Below, piece by piece: positions 1 through 8,458 of a stretch of 64,000 nucleotides of DNA. Both the position numbers and the translations under genes were made by a program. Source of the DNA: Rhodocytophaga aerolata (GTDB lineage Bacteria > Bacteroidota > Bacteroidia > Cytophagales > 172606-1); contig NZ_JAUKPO010000001.1 in assembly GCF_030503435.1 (NCBI RefSeq), positions 620,001 to 684,000 on the forward strand, given 5' to 3'. How positions within the stretch are numbered: position 1 is the first letter of the stretch; every line of letters starts with the position of its first letter. The notes below the pieces were generated by a model. That model was not told the DNA's origin and did not search any database. It was given only the letters and a program-made list of their open reading frames with translations.

Positions 1-474
1 GAAGAAGCCGCCAAAGCCATCCGGATTCTGCAACAATTGGGTACACCCTGCCTTATTCACCAGCCAAAATATTCGATGTTTGAACGATGGGTAGAAGGCG
101 GTTTATTAGACTTACTGGAAAAATCAGGCGTGGGCTGTATTCCTTTCTCCCCACTGGCACAAGGTTTATTGACTAATAAATATTTAACAGGCATACCGGC
201 CGATTCACGGGCTGCCAAACCGCATGGCTTTCTGCAGGAAAACCAGGTGTCTGAAGATAAGCTCATGAAAGTAGGCAAGCTAAATGAACTAGCTCTGGAA
301 AGAGGCCAGACATTAGCCCAGATGGCCTTAGCCTGGTTGCTGAAAGATCCACGGATTACTTCTGTACTGATTGGTGCCAGCAAACCTGAGCAGTTAGCTG
401 ACTCATTGCAGTGCCTGAACAATACCCGATTTAGCCCGGAAGAACTAACCCGGATTGAGGGTATTTTACATTAA
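1..474 (+). CDS. Aldo/keto reductase, C-terminal part (left edge cuts the gene)
   Basis: The reading frame is open from base 1, so only the last 157 residues are present. They match the YghZ / potassium-channel-beta-like branch of NADPH-dependent aldo/keto reductases: QPKYSMFERW followed by FSPLAQGLLTNKYL, a P-x-DSRA loop, and the C-terminal cofactor-binding stretch IGASKPEQLADSL. Members reduce aldehydes such as L-glyceraldehyde 3-phosphate, but the substrate cannot be read from this fragment. The TTG at 37 is not a credible start because the family similarity continues upstream of it. It is followed after 34 bases by the GH26 gene on the same strand, possibly as one operon. Confidence 0.9.
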   Translation, partial: EEAAKAIRILQQLGTPCLIHQPKYSMFERWVEGGLLDLLEKSGVGCIPFSPLAQGLLTNKYLTGIPADSRAAKPHGFLQENQVSEDKLMKVGKLNELALERGQTLAQMALAWLLKDPRITSVLIGASKPEQLADSLQCLNNTRFSPEELTRIEGILH

Positions 475-508
475 TTTCAACGGTTAACCCTTTTACCAGT
501 TTTCCTGA

Positions 509-1657
509 ATGAATAAATTTTATCTGTTGATAGCAGCTGTAGCTTTCATGGCGTTTACCATGCCCGAAACTACAGTTACTAGCCAGGCAAAACCAGGCCC
601 TATTGACCGTAAGGCAACCAAAGAAACAGTTTCCTTATTCAATAACCTGTTAACATTATCCAAAGAGCATATTTTGTTCGGCCATCAGCATGCTACCGAG
701 TACGGCCATGGCTGGTCCGGCGAAGAAGGCCGCTCAGATGTTAAATCGGTCACTGGTTCGCATCCGGCAGTAATTGGCATTGACTTTAGCGGTTTATCTG
801 GCCGGCCAAAAGAGGAGATAGAAAAAAGTAAAGCTTCTCTCAAAAAACAGATTGTTGACACCTATAACCGGGGTGGCATAATTACGGTTGCCTGGCATTT
901 CAGCAATCTGGTAACGCCACAAACCGGGTTCTACTGGAAAGATTCTGTTTCGGCTCCGGCTGTAAAAAACATCATTCCTGGTGGATCACACCATACGCAG
1001 TACAAAGAAATTCTCCGTACCATAGCCGATCTGGCCAACTCAGTAAAAGGCAAAGACGGAAAACTAGCCCCTATGATTTTCCGGCCTTATCATGAGTTTG
1101 ACGGTGACTGGTTCTGGTGGGGCAAAAGCCATTGTACAAAGGATGAGTTTATCTCCCTCTGGCGGTTTACCGTATCCTATTTACGCAACGAGTTAGGCGT
1201 GCATAATTTTCTGTATGCTTTCTCACCAGATAACAAATTCAATTCAGAAGCCGAATTTCTGGACCGTTACCCAGGCGACGAATGGGTAGATATGGTGGGT
1301 ATGGACAATTATGGAGACTTTGGAAGGAATGGAAAATACAACCTGGAGGCTGGCATAAAAAAACTCAAAATTGTATCCGATTATGCGCAGAAAGCCGGAA
1401 AACTAGCCGCTTTCACGGAAACAGGCCTGGAATCCATTGCGGATAAAGATTGGTGGACAGCTTCTTTATTACAATCGTTGAAAGCTGAAAAAATGCAACT
1501 GGCGTATGTACTGGTATGGCGCAACGATGCCAAAAGCTCTACACATTATTATGCACCGTATCCGGATCACCCGAGTGTACCCGACTTTATGAAATTTTAC
1601 CAGGACCCCTATACGTTATTTGAAGCTGATTTACCAGATATGTATCATATGAAGTAA
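509..1657 (+). CDS. Glycoside hydrolase family 26, probable secreted beta-mannanase
   Basis: A 382-residue protein with an N-terminal hydrophobic signal segment (about residues 4-18), so it probably acts in the periplasm or outside the cell. The GH26 fold signature is clear: HILFGHQHATEYGHGW near residue 54, RPYHEFDGDWFWWG with the acid/base Glu196, and FTETGLE with the nucleophile Glu304. This family cleaves beta-1,4-mannans by a retaining mechanism. No SusC/SusD pair or regulator is nearby, so it is not in a classical polysaccharide utilisation locus. It lies between an aldo/keto reductase and a NIPSNAP gene on the same strand. Family assignment is firm; the exact mannan specificity is inferred. 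Confidence 0.92.
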   Translation: MNKFYLLIAAVAFMAFTMPETTVTSQAKPGPIDRKATKETVSLFNNLLTLSKEHILFGHQHATEYGHGWSGEEGRSDVKSVTGSHPAVIGIDFSGLSGRPKEEIEKSKASLKKQIVDTYNRGGIITVAWHFSNLVTPQTGFYWKDSVSAPAVKNIIPGGSHHTQYKEILRTIADLANSVKGKDGKLAPMIFRPYHEFDGDWFWWGKSHCTKDEFISLWRFTVSYLRNELGVHNFLYAFSPDNKFNSEAEFLDRYPGDEWVDMVGMDNYGDFGRNGKYNLEAGIKKLKIVSDYAQKAGKLAAFTETGLESIADKDWWTASLLQSLKAEKMQLAYVLVWRNDAKSSTHYYAPYPDHPSVPDFMKFYQDPYTLFEADLPDMYHMK

Positions 1658-1719
1658 GTCAACTGTTGGCTCATAAAAACTTAAACCTATTTACTTCACT
1701 ATTATTTTTTACTGTACTA

Positions 1720-2523
1720 ATGAAAAGACGAAATTTTGTAAAGAACTCTCTCCTAGCCGGATCAGTGGCTGGTATGGTACCACAGGCTACCATGGCTTCT
1801 GCTGCTCAAGAAACACAACAAAGCGCCAATCAGGAATTTTACGAACTCCGGGTATACAGCCTAAAAAATGGACGGCAACAGAAACTGGTAGAAGGGTATC
1901 TTCAGAATGCCCTCATTCCGGCCATGAACAAACTCGGCAGCAAAACAATAGGTGTGTTTACAGAATATTTAGCGCAAGGCTATACTAAGTTGTTTGCCCT
2001 TATTCCGTATGCGACGATGGATGATTTCATAAAAGCACCTGAGAAAATGGCAGCTGATGCTGCCTACAAACAAGGGGCAGCAGCTTATCTGGAGGCACAG
2101 GCCACCGAGCCAGCCTACGAACGCATAGAAAGTTCGTTTTTTAAAGCATTTACCAATATGCCTAAAATGGAAGTGCCGGAGAAAAAACCACGTCTCTTTG
2201 AACTGCGGCGCTACGAAAGCCATAATGAAACAGCTAGCAAAAAGAAAATAGAAATGTTTAATGAAGGTGGCGAAATAACCATTTTTAAACGTGTAGGACT
2301 AACTCCTGTGTTTTTTGGCGAAGCCCTTATTGGCTCGATGCTGCCTAACCTTACCTATATGCTTACCTTCGATGATATGGCCGAGCACGACAAAAACTGG
2401 AAAACCTTTGGCAGTGATCCGGAATGGAAAAAAATCAGCGGGATGCCTGAGTATGCCAATGATAAAATCTTATCCAACATCACCAGAACATTTCTAGTAC
2501 CTACGGCTTTCTCACAGGTATAA
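1720..2523 (+). CDS. NIPSNAP family protein with Tat-type signal
   Basis: The 267-residue protein begins MKRRNFVKNSLLAGSVAG, a twin-arginine-like export signal. This is why the ATG at 1720 is preferred over the upstream TTG at 1666, which would bury the signal. Two repeats of a ferredoxin-like alpha/beta module follow, starting FYELRVYSLKNGRQ (about residue 42) and LFELRRYESHNE (about residue 160). FYELR.Y/LFELRRY is typical of NIPSNAP-type dimeric alpha-beta barrel domains. No catalytic residues can be named. Such proteins are common beside carbohydrate and oxidoreductase genes in Bacteroidota; the function is unknown. It is probably the last gene of the unit that includes the GH26 gene. Confidence 0.8.
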   Translation: MKRRNFVKNSLLAGSVAGMVPQATMASAAQETQQSANQEFYELRVYSLKNGRQQKLVEGYLQNALIPAMNKLGSKTIGVFTEYLAQGYTKLFALIPYATMDDFIKAPEKMAADAAYKQGAAAYLEAQATEPAYERIESSFFKAFTNMPKMEVPEKKPRLFELRRYESHNETASKKKIEMFNEGGEITIFKRVGLTPVFFGEALIGSMLPNLTYMLTFDDMAEHDKNWKTFGSDPEWKKISGMPEYANDKILSNITRTFLVPTAFSQV

Positions 2524-2560
2524 CTCATTTGTGCCATCTACTCAAAGGCTAACTACGTAC

Positions 2561-2587
2561 AGAGAGCTGAATTATTTTCAGCTCTCT
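2561..2587. terminator. Bidirectional stem-loop terminator
   Basis: A perfect 10-bp inverted repeat (AGAGAGCTGA / TCAGCTCTCT) encloses a 7-base loop. It lies between the convergent ends of the NIPSNAP gene and the minus-strand gene that ends at 2588, and is followed by a short T-rich run on the plus strand. Confidence 0.7.
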
Positions 2588-3307
2588 TTATTTAATAACT
2601 TTAGCTTTCTCCAGCCGGATACCGATGCCAGCCGTGAGTGAGAGATGCGAGAAAGATACATTCATGGGTCCGAAGGTTATGCCTGGGCCTTCGCCTCCTA
2701 CAAATGTATACGGCCCAACCTTCTCTTTACCGGCATACTGATACTGGGCTTGTAAATCGATGAATACTCTTTTTCTCCTAGGAAAACGAACGCCTCCTTC
2801 CACTACAAAACCAACCTTGGTAAAAGACCTTTCCGGGAAACTGCTCGATTCACGGTTGGCTTGGAAGCCTGTAAAATGAAGAGCAGGGCCCATAGCAAAT
2901 CTTGTAGACTGGATTTTGGAATATATCCCTCCCAGAACTGCAAATGTGGTTCCATAGTAGATAGTGGTAAATTCACTCCACCGCGGTGAAAAACCTATTA
3001 TTTTCCCATAGCGGTTAGCCAGCATCCCTTTCACCAGCCATTTTCCCGCAATATTATTTTCAACCCCTAGCTGAAAGCTGATGCGTTGCAATTTCTTTGG
3101 ATAAGTGGTAGTAGTCCCCCAAAACATGCTGTTCATGGTATGATTAAAGCTGTGTGTATTCATTTCATCAACAACTTTTGTTACAGGTCCGCCCAATGTT
3201 CCACCTACATGCAAGGTTAGCTTCCATCCGGAGAATCGAACCGTATCTTTTTGAGCATATAAGGGTAGTTGCGCTGTTAGTAACAGCACTAGGATATAAG
3301 TTTTCAT
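2588..3307 (-). CDS. Secreted protein of unknown function, probable outer-membrane beta-barrel
   Basis: A 239-residue protein with a clean signal peptide (MKTYILVLLLTAQLPLYAQ). The mature part is rich in Gly and aromatic residues with alternating hydrophobic strands (for example ISFQLGVENNIAGKWLVKGML and FIDLQAQYQYAGKE), and ends in a strand, SLTAGIGIRLEKAKVIK. This pattern suits a small outer-membrane barrel, but I do not recognise a named family. It lies 43 bases downstream of the lipid operon on the same strand and could be co-transcribed with it. The barrel call is inference from composition. Confidence 0.6.
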   Translation of the reverse strand: MKTYILVLLLTAQLPLYAQKDTVRFSGWKLTLHVGGTLGGPVTKVVDEMNTHSFNHTMNSMFWGTTTTYPKKLQRISFQLGVENNIAGKWLVKGMLANRYGKIIGFSPRWSEFTTIYYGTTFAVLGGIYSKIQSTRFAMGPALHFTGFQANRESSSFPERSFTKVGFVVEGGVRFPRRKRVFIDLQAQYQYAGKEKVGPYTFVGGEGPGITFGPMNVSFSHLSLTAGIGIRLEKAKVIK

Positions 3308-3350
3308 AACAAAAAGGGTAGATTGAACTTTACTCGTCTACTTTAAAAAA

Positions 3351-4460
3351 TTATTTACTCACAGTATAGCCGGCTACTTTGCCGTAAACAAAAGAGCGGT
3401 CCTGCTGAAGTAGCTGCGTACTCAGTGTTTCGTTTTTCCGGATGGTTTGCTGCAGAGCTACCGGTACTTCGCGGGGAATAATCAGGTTGCGGAACAGGCA
3501 TCTGGCACCGGGTGTAGCTACTCTGGCTATTTCTTCAAACAACAAAGCGGTATCTTCCTCACTTTTCAACTCGCAGATATTCGACAGGCTAAAACAATCA
3601 ACTGAGCTTTCGGGCATAGATTGCAGCCATACTTTTACATCAGCTGTAATAATATTCAGGCGGTGGATGAGAGATTTTACTTTACTAAAGTTTTCTTCTT
3701 TTAAATAGGCAGGTACCTGCTCAAGATTGTGATATTTGCCCAGTAAATACAGAGATAAAAAATAATTAGGCTGAGTAGGCAAATCCCGAAGGACATGCCT
3801 GGCCCGCCTGTAGAAACTTTCAGCAAACGACCGGCTTCCATCATCAAAGTAGAAATAATCGGCGCTCAGGCCCCTTTTAGCTAGTATACGTTTGTTAAAC
3901 AGAAGCTTGAAAAGCAAGCGGAATTGCCAGGTATCAAACTTCTGGTCATAGTATTGCTGTTGTTGCGCCGGGGTGCTTGCCTCAAACACCTGATGTACGG
4001 TACGGTTTCCCTGGAGTATGCGCATGAGCCGCCCTGCCAGCTGCACAAACTTTTCAAACCGGCCTGACATCAGGAGGCCCTTTTCAAGTAGCTGCTGGTT
4101 TAATTGCCAGTAGTATAAAGCTTCCGGCGATAAATGGGGTTGTAATTTTTCAAAAATCTTTATCCTGGTATTATTTTCTTCTAGGCCCATAAAAGCCATA
4201 AATTCCTGGTACTCCAACTGCACAATAGCTGCTTTTTTCAACTCCATAAGCCACGATTGGGCAGGATTGATATCTACCGCATAAAGTTTATCAGGGCCTT
4301 CCAGCAGCAACTCAAAGGTATTGCAGCCACCGGAAGTTATGGTCATTACTTTGTCGCCCGGCCGGATTTGTAAAGCTGCTTTATCAGAGGCGGGATCTTC
4401 CCAGTTTAAGGTAAAAATGAGCTTATTCAGTCCTACCTGGTCTTTTCTAGTTGTCGTCAT
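3351..4460 (-). CDS. DUF3419 / BtaA-like S-adenosylmethionine 3-amino-3-carboxypropyl transferase
   Basis: A 369-residue protein counted from ATG 4460. A longer frame exists upstream but lies inside the preceding gene. Residues 1-70 carry the family hallmark: LNKLIFTLNWEDP, then a SAM-binding segment with VMTITSGGCNTFELLLEGP and YAVDINPAQ. BtaA enzymes transfer the aminocarboxypropyl group of SAM to diacylglycerol, the first step of betaine lipid synthesis; BtaB then methylates the product. No BtaB is present here. The start codon overlaps the end of the acyl-ACP-reductase-like gene by 14 bases, implying translational coupling. The acceptor may therefore differ from diacylglycerol; that is inference. 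Confidence 0.8.
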   Translation of the reverse strand: MTTTRKDQVGLNKLIFTLNWEDPASDKAALQIRPGDKVMTITSGGCNTFELLLEGPDKLYAVDINPAQSWLMELKKAAIVQLEYQEFMAFMGLEENNTRIKIFEKLQPHLSPEALYYWQLNQQLLEKGLLMSGRFEKFVQLAGRLMRILQGNRTVHQVFEASTPAQQQQYYDQKFDTWQFRLLFKLLFNKRILAKRGLSADYFYFDDGSRSFAESFYRRARHVLRDLPTQPNYFLSLYLLGKYHNLEQVPAYLKEENFSKVKSLIHRLNIITADVKVWLQSMPESSVDCFSLSNICELKSEEDTALLFEEIARVATPGARCLFRNLIIPREVPVALQQTIRKNETLSTQLLQQDRSFVYGKVAGYTVSK

Positions 4461-5550
4461 ACCTCTTTGTTTGAATTTGCCACAAACCCTGATGATTGTA
4501 GAAAGGAGCCGGAACAATGCCATGTTTCCGGGCCCATGTGCTGATCTGGTCCATTTTTTCACTAGTAATATGGCCTCTGCCCTGTGAAAAAGATTCCCGT
4601 TTATTTTCGAAAGCAAGCACAGCCGCCTCCAGTACACAACCATGTGCTATATTGTCTTCAGGAAAATGATATAAGGTTTGTTTATAGTCCGGAGAAAAGG
4701 AATAGCCACCGCTTACGTAGCCCATGCCGCCAAAATACAAATGCACGTTGCGCAGATCCAGGGCAGTCGCATCAATGTTTTTCGGAAACCCGGCATCTAC
4801 GATGATGGCGCCGGGCTTTACGTGCGGTAATTTTACGTTAGTAGCGCTGGCTACCGCAATAATAATATCGGCCTCCGCTGCTGATTCTTCCACCGAATCA
4901 GCTAGTTGAACCGTACATTTTGAAAGTTTAGTGCTTAACTCATACAACCTGCGCCTGTTACGGGCGGCCAGGGTAAGTTTAGCGGCTTTCTCTAAGAAAT
5001 AACCCGCACAGGCTGACCCAATATCTCCGGTAGCTCCAATAATCAGAAGATGACTCTGGGAAATATCCTTGTGAAGCAACGCACAGGCATCTTGCAAACT
5101 TTGTACAATAAATGCAGCTGTAAGGGTATTGCCAGTCGTAAATTGTGTCTGCAAGCCGGCAGGAAGCAAATTCAGTTGCCCTTCCAGAATAATAGACGTA
5201 AACCCACCCAGCGTAGCCACCGGAACTTGTAATTTATCGGCACAGATAGCCGCTTCGCTAACTTTACGCAGATTCTCTTTGGAGAATACTGTATCCAGCC
5301 GGTCAGGTGGCAGAAAAGTTTCTATATAATGCCCGCAAATCTGCTTGTCTGGCTGAATAGAGTGAACCGTGATGCGGAAGATGCTTCTGGGCGGAAAGTA
5401 CGGAAAAAGATATTTAATGTCTTCTTCCGGAATAGCCCGCAGCTTTGCATCCCTTACCTGATGGATAAAAGGATACACATTTTCCCAGCATTCCTGATGG
5501 CCCAACACAGCAAAATCACTTTTTTCAGTTGTAGGATATGTTCCCGGCAT
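4447..5550 (-). CDS. Long-chain acyl-ACP reductase-like protein (AAR family)
   Basis: This 367-residue protein resembles cyanobacterial acyl-ACP reductase, which makes fatty aldehydes from acyl-ACP with NADPH. Matching landmarks in order: VATLGGFTSII (about 111-121), FTTGNTLTAA (137-146), the nucleotide-binding loop GATGDIGSA (172-180), LAARNRRRL, VDAGFPKN (251-258), and AHGCVLEAAVLAFE. In the last, Cys305 aligns with the cysteine that carries the acyl group in the cyanobacterial enzyme, and the following GRGHITSEKMDQI matches its C-terminal region. The N-terminus differs more. Its stop codon overlaps the start of the BtaA-like gene, and it begins 13 bases after the desaturase gene. The family call is from remembered sequences, not a computed alignment. 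Confidence 0.82.
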   Translation of the reverse strand: MPGTYPTTEKSDFAVLGHQECWENVYPFIHQVRDAKLRAIPEEDIKYLFPYFPPRSIFRITVHSIQPDKQICGHYIETFLPPDRLDTVFSKENLRKVSEAAICADKLQVPVATLGGFTSIILEGQLNLLPAGLQTQFTTGNTLTAAFIVQSLQDACALLHKDISQSHLLIIGATGDIGSACAGYFLEKAAKLTLAARNRRRLYELSTKLSKCTVQLADSVEESAAEADIIIAVASATNVKLPHVKPGAIIVDAGFPKNIDATALDLRNVHLYFGGMGYVSGGYSFSPDYKQTLYHFPEDNIAHGCVLEAAVLAFENKRESFSQGRGHITSEKMDQISTWARKHGIVPAPFYNHQGLWQIQTKRYDDN

Positions 5551-5563
5551 AGGGTTGAGTGGC

Positions 5564-6481
5564 TTAGGTTTCAGGTTTTAAAGCAGGCGAAGGCTCATGC
5601 GTTACTTCCGGCCCTTTCCACAACCGGAGGTATATCTGCCAGAAAGAATACGTTTGTTGATCTTTCCGGGTAAACACCGGTAAATGAATCCAGGAAATTT
5701 TCGGGTACTGGTGGTGCGCCAGGTGCAAGTTAAAATTCAGGTAAAGTACTCTCATCCATACGGGCATTTTCAGGTTATGTGCCCCTTGTACAATATCTCT
5801 CGGTGAAAAGGCATGGGTAACATAGTTCTGCGACGACCACACAAATGCATGCAGCAGGTAAGCCATCAGTAGGAAACTTACTTGCAGTTCCAGCAGGAAA
5901 AACAGGGCTATCTGAAAGATTATGACCAGCCAACTCTCCTGCCGGATGCGGAACAACAATTTCTGATGCTCTGTACCTTTAATAATTCCGTTAATTTCCT
6001 TATTCCAGCTAAATAATCTGGAGAATACCAGTCTGGGTACAAAAGCAAACAGCACAACCGAAAGTACAACCATGAGCCACTCTACCCCAATCCGGATGCT
6101 GTACAAGTATATCCGCCGTAGCCACTTCCGCTGATGGGGATAATACAAATCCCACATTTCGTAATCAGTCCGGTTATGCCGGTGATGGTTCAGGTGACAT
6201 TTTTTCAGAAAAGTAAACGGGGCTATAAACACGACACATAAAGCCACACCCAACCAATCATTGATCTGGCTGTCTGGGTGAGCCACCCGGTGTTCTGCCT
6301 CATGAATTAGTGAATACAGCGGAATCATCAGCAAGGCAAACAGGCTAGCCAGACCTATTTGCATGCCCACTGATTGAATATGCGAACCCAGGTAAAGTAC
6401 GGTTAGGCTGCCAATTGCACCACTCATGGCTACTGCCAGGTTCAACCGGTAAGGAATCGGATACGATGGATTATCTGGCAT
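5564..6481 (-). CDS. Membrane fatty acid desaturase / hydroxylase family protein
   Basis: A 305-residue membrane protein read from ATG 6481, four bases after the stop of the ADO-like gene. A longer start at 6574 would overlap that gene by 89 bases. Three histidine boxes bind the diiron centre of this family: HEAEH at 60-64, HLNHH at 96-100 and HLAHH at 253-257. Hydrophobic segments lie at about 13-55, 78-92, 128-152 and 185-215. Such enzymes desaturate or hydroxylate acyl chains using O2 and an electron donor. Its position between the ADO-like and AAR-like genes suggests it acts on the same acyl or aldehyde intermediate. Regiospecificity is not readable. Confidence 0.85.
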   Translation of the reverse strand: MPDNPSYPIPYRLNLAVAMSGAIGSLTVLYLGSHIQSVGMQIGLASLFALLMIPLYSLIHEAEHRVAHPDSQINDWLGVALCVVFIAPFTFLKKCHLNHHRHNRTDYEMWDLYYPHQRKWLRRIYLYSIRIGVEWLMVVLSVVLFAFVPRLVFSRLFSWNKEINGIIKGTEHQKLLFRIRQESWLVIIFQIALFFLLELQVSFLLMAYLLHAFVWSSQNYVTHAFSPRDIVQGAHNLKMPVWMRVLYLNFNLHLAHHQYPKISWIHLPVFTRKDQQTYSFWQIYLRLWKGPEVTHEPSPALKPET

Positions 6482-6485
6482 AACC

Positions 6486-7226
6486 TTAAAAGGGAAGATT
6501 AATGATCCAGACAGTGGTTTGTTCACCAGGCAAGCCAATGGTATCCAACGCCTGGGCATAGGTCTTAAATGCATTGGCCCGGATTTGTCTCAGGCTAAGT
6601 CCGATTTCTTCCAGGTCGTCTTTCATACAATTGCCGTTACATATTCCACAATGTCCCTGTATATCTTCTGTGGCAGTCCACTGGGCTAGCACCGTCATTA
6701 CATCTTCATGCAGAATTTTAAAGGTGTCTGTAAATACATGGCCTTTTCGTGCTAATTCTTGTTGCAGAATTTCAGTCGCATGGTGCAGGTGTTCTTTTTC
6801 CTGTTCAGACGTTTGCAGCAACAAAGCCCCTATTTCACCGCCTATAGCTTCTCCGGCATCTTTGTACATCGACACAGCAAACGATTCCAGCATTACTTCC
6901 TGTATAATTAAGCAGGCAATAAAATCCTGAAGCCGGGCATAATGCAGAAATTTTTCGCGGATGGTTTTCCAGTAATAGCCTTCCATATTGGCCCGTACTG
7001 GTAAGTTGTATTTGGCAGCTACCTGCATAAAGCCCAGCGCATGTTGCCGTTCACTTTCGGCATGTTCTACGGCCTCCATTTTCTCATGCAAGTCAGGGAT
7101 TACGCCTGCTAGGGAAGCAAAATTTGACATACCCACAAGTTCCCCGGTAATAGCCTGGGATACTACATCGCCTATTACTTTCCGGGCTCTGGCGGTTTCT
7201 GATTCTAAAGTGAAGCTTTCTTGCAT
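6486..7226 (-). CDS. Ferritin-like diiron protein related to aldehyde-deformylating oxygenase (ADO-like)
   Basis: A 246-residue helical protein that follows the cyanobacterial aldehyde-deformylating oxygenase pattern through its length. Ligand-type residues are Glu29 (ITGELVGM), Glu59 and His62 (ESERQHALGFM), Glu114 (IIQEVMLESFAVSMY), and Glu145 and His148 (EKEHLHH). These correspond to all six iron ligands of the cyanobacterial enzyme. Cys105 in IACLIIQ matches its conserved cysteine, and TYAQALDTIGL near 222 matches its C-terminal helix. The cyanobacterial enzyme converts Cn fatty aldehydes to Cn-1 alkanes plus formate. Unusual here is an insert with CGICNGNC (Cys193, Cys196, Cys200). It is encoded beside an AAR-like gene. 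The diiron fold is well supported; the reaction is inferred. Confidence 0.8.
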   Translation of the reverse strand: MQESFTLESETARARKVIGDVVSQAITGELVGMSNFASLAGVIPDLHEKMEAVEHAESERQHALGFMQVAAKYNLPVRANMEGYYWKTIREKFLHYARLQDFIACLIIQEVMLESFAVSMYKDAGEAIGGEIGALLLQTSEQEKEHLHHATEILQQELARKGHVFTDTFKILHEDVMTVLAQWTATEDIQGHCGICNGNCMKDDLEEIGLSLRQIRANAFKTYAQALDTIGLPGEQTTVWIINLPF

Positions 7227-7315
7227 GATGCATATGGTTTAAGTGTTTGACATGATAGAACAGGTATCCTGAACTCAAAAAATAGATGTAGCCTCTATGG
7301 ACTATATTTAGCAGG

Positions 7316-8356
7316 TTACACCAGAGAATAATCTTCGAAAGGAATACCATTCCTGACCGCTTGGATCAGTTGGGTATTTTTTTTGAGGCTGGTAATATAC
7401 CCATACGACTTAAATTCAAACTTTGGAAGCCCCCGGAAATGCTTCAGCAGCGGATCTTTTTCGTGCAAGCCAATACTTAAAAAATGGTATTGCTTGGTAA
7501 AAGCTATATTCCGGGCTACCTGGATCAGTGCCAGCAGGGCTTTTTCCTGAGAGGGTTTATAATAAAAATTATTTACATATAAGTTTCTCACTACCTGGCC
7601 AATTTCGGGCAAGCGGTATAAGGGTAAGTAGGTAAATAAGGTATTAGACAAGGCGACTACTGCCCGCAGATGCGGCTGCAAACCTACAACTACGTTTTGC
7701 TTCATTGGCAAGGTATCCAGTAAGGTAAGGGCAGCTACAGGCTCAGTGTTTTCATAGGCGACTAAGGCTGTTGTATCGTTGTTTGCCTGGATTATTTTAC
7801 CCAGCTGATAGCCTCTGTAGAACTCATTAAACAAGTTGCACAAAGGTTGCTCTAATGGTTCATAGCGGATATCGGGATGAATGCCTGAAACGGACTTTCC
7901 GGAAGGCAATAGCTGAAATACCTGAAACTGCCCCAGCGAAGTAAATTTCGGAATAGCCGCCCGTCCATTAAACAGTGGTTGTACCAGGCTATTGCCATGT
8001 GCAGCCGTACAAAACAACAGGTCAGCGTCTTTCGATTGAAGATACTGATACATGCGGGCCACCAGCCGGAAGGCATATACACCTGCCCGGTAACCCGCAT
8101 CTACCTTCAGATCACTTAAGTAGTAAAGGGGCGTCAGCTGTCCCTGAATATAAACGTGGCTTTTGGATGCAGAAAAGCTGCCAACTACCTTTTTATCTTT
8201 CTCCAGCAAAAAAGTAATACTTTCCCCTCTTACCTGTAATATCCGGAAGAAATCAGGCTTCCGGTCAATACGTAGCGAAATGGCTCCTTGCATCGGATTA
8301 CTGGCGGTAAGGGTCAGTAAGTCTTCATTGTCCTGAAAGGTAGCCAGCCTGATCAT
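7316..8356 (-). CDS. GNAT-like acyltransferase, function unknown
   Basis: A 346-residue protein beginning MIRLATFQDNEDLLTL, a typical first strand and helix of GNAT acetyltransferases. A central stretch LYYLSDLKVDAGYRAGVYAFRLV resembles the acyl-CoA-binding motif A. A second, weaker alpha/beta half spans about residues 180-330. It is the first gene of the minus-strand lipid operon, 89 bases upstream of the ADO-like gene. It might N-acylate an amine in the same pathway or act on an unrelated substrate; nothing in the sequence names one. A promoter core lies about 100 bases upstream. Confidence 0.65.
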   Translation of the reverse strand: MIRLATFQDNEDLLTLTASNPMQGAISLRIDRKPDFFRILQVRGESITFLLEKDKKVVGSFSASKSHVYIQGQLTPLYYLSDLKVDAGYRAGVYAFRLVARMYQYLQSKDADLLFCTAAHGNSLVQPLFNGRAAIPKFTSLGQFQVFQLLPSGKSVSGIHPDIRYEPLEQPLCNLFNEFYRGYQLGKIIQANNDTTALVAYENTEPVAALTLLDTLPMKQNVVVGLQPHLRAVVALSNTLFTYLPLYRLPEIGQVVRNLYVNNFYYKPSQEKALLALIQVARNIAFTKQYHFLSIGLHEKDPLLKHFRGLPKFEFKSYGYITSLKKNTQLIQAVRNGIPFEDYSLV

Positions 8357-8458
8357 ACATGAACATTTAATTTTTCTGATAATCCTAATGGAAAAATGCG
8401 CAACAAAAGCAAAAGTCTGCTACCAGCTTCCCTCTCTTATTTTAGACCTCCACACCTG

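Noticed and set aside
4461-4643. Longer BtaA-like frame starting at 4643
   Set aside because: The extra 61 residues lie wholly inside the AAR-like gene in another frame and show no family similarity.
5564-6574. Longer start of the desaturase gene at 6574
   Set aside because: It would overlap the ADO-like gene by 89 bases and adds residues unlike the family; ATG 6481 lies four bases after the upstream stop.
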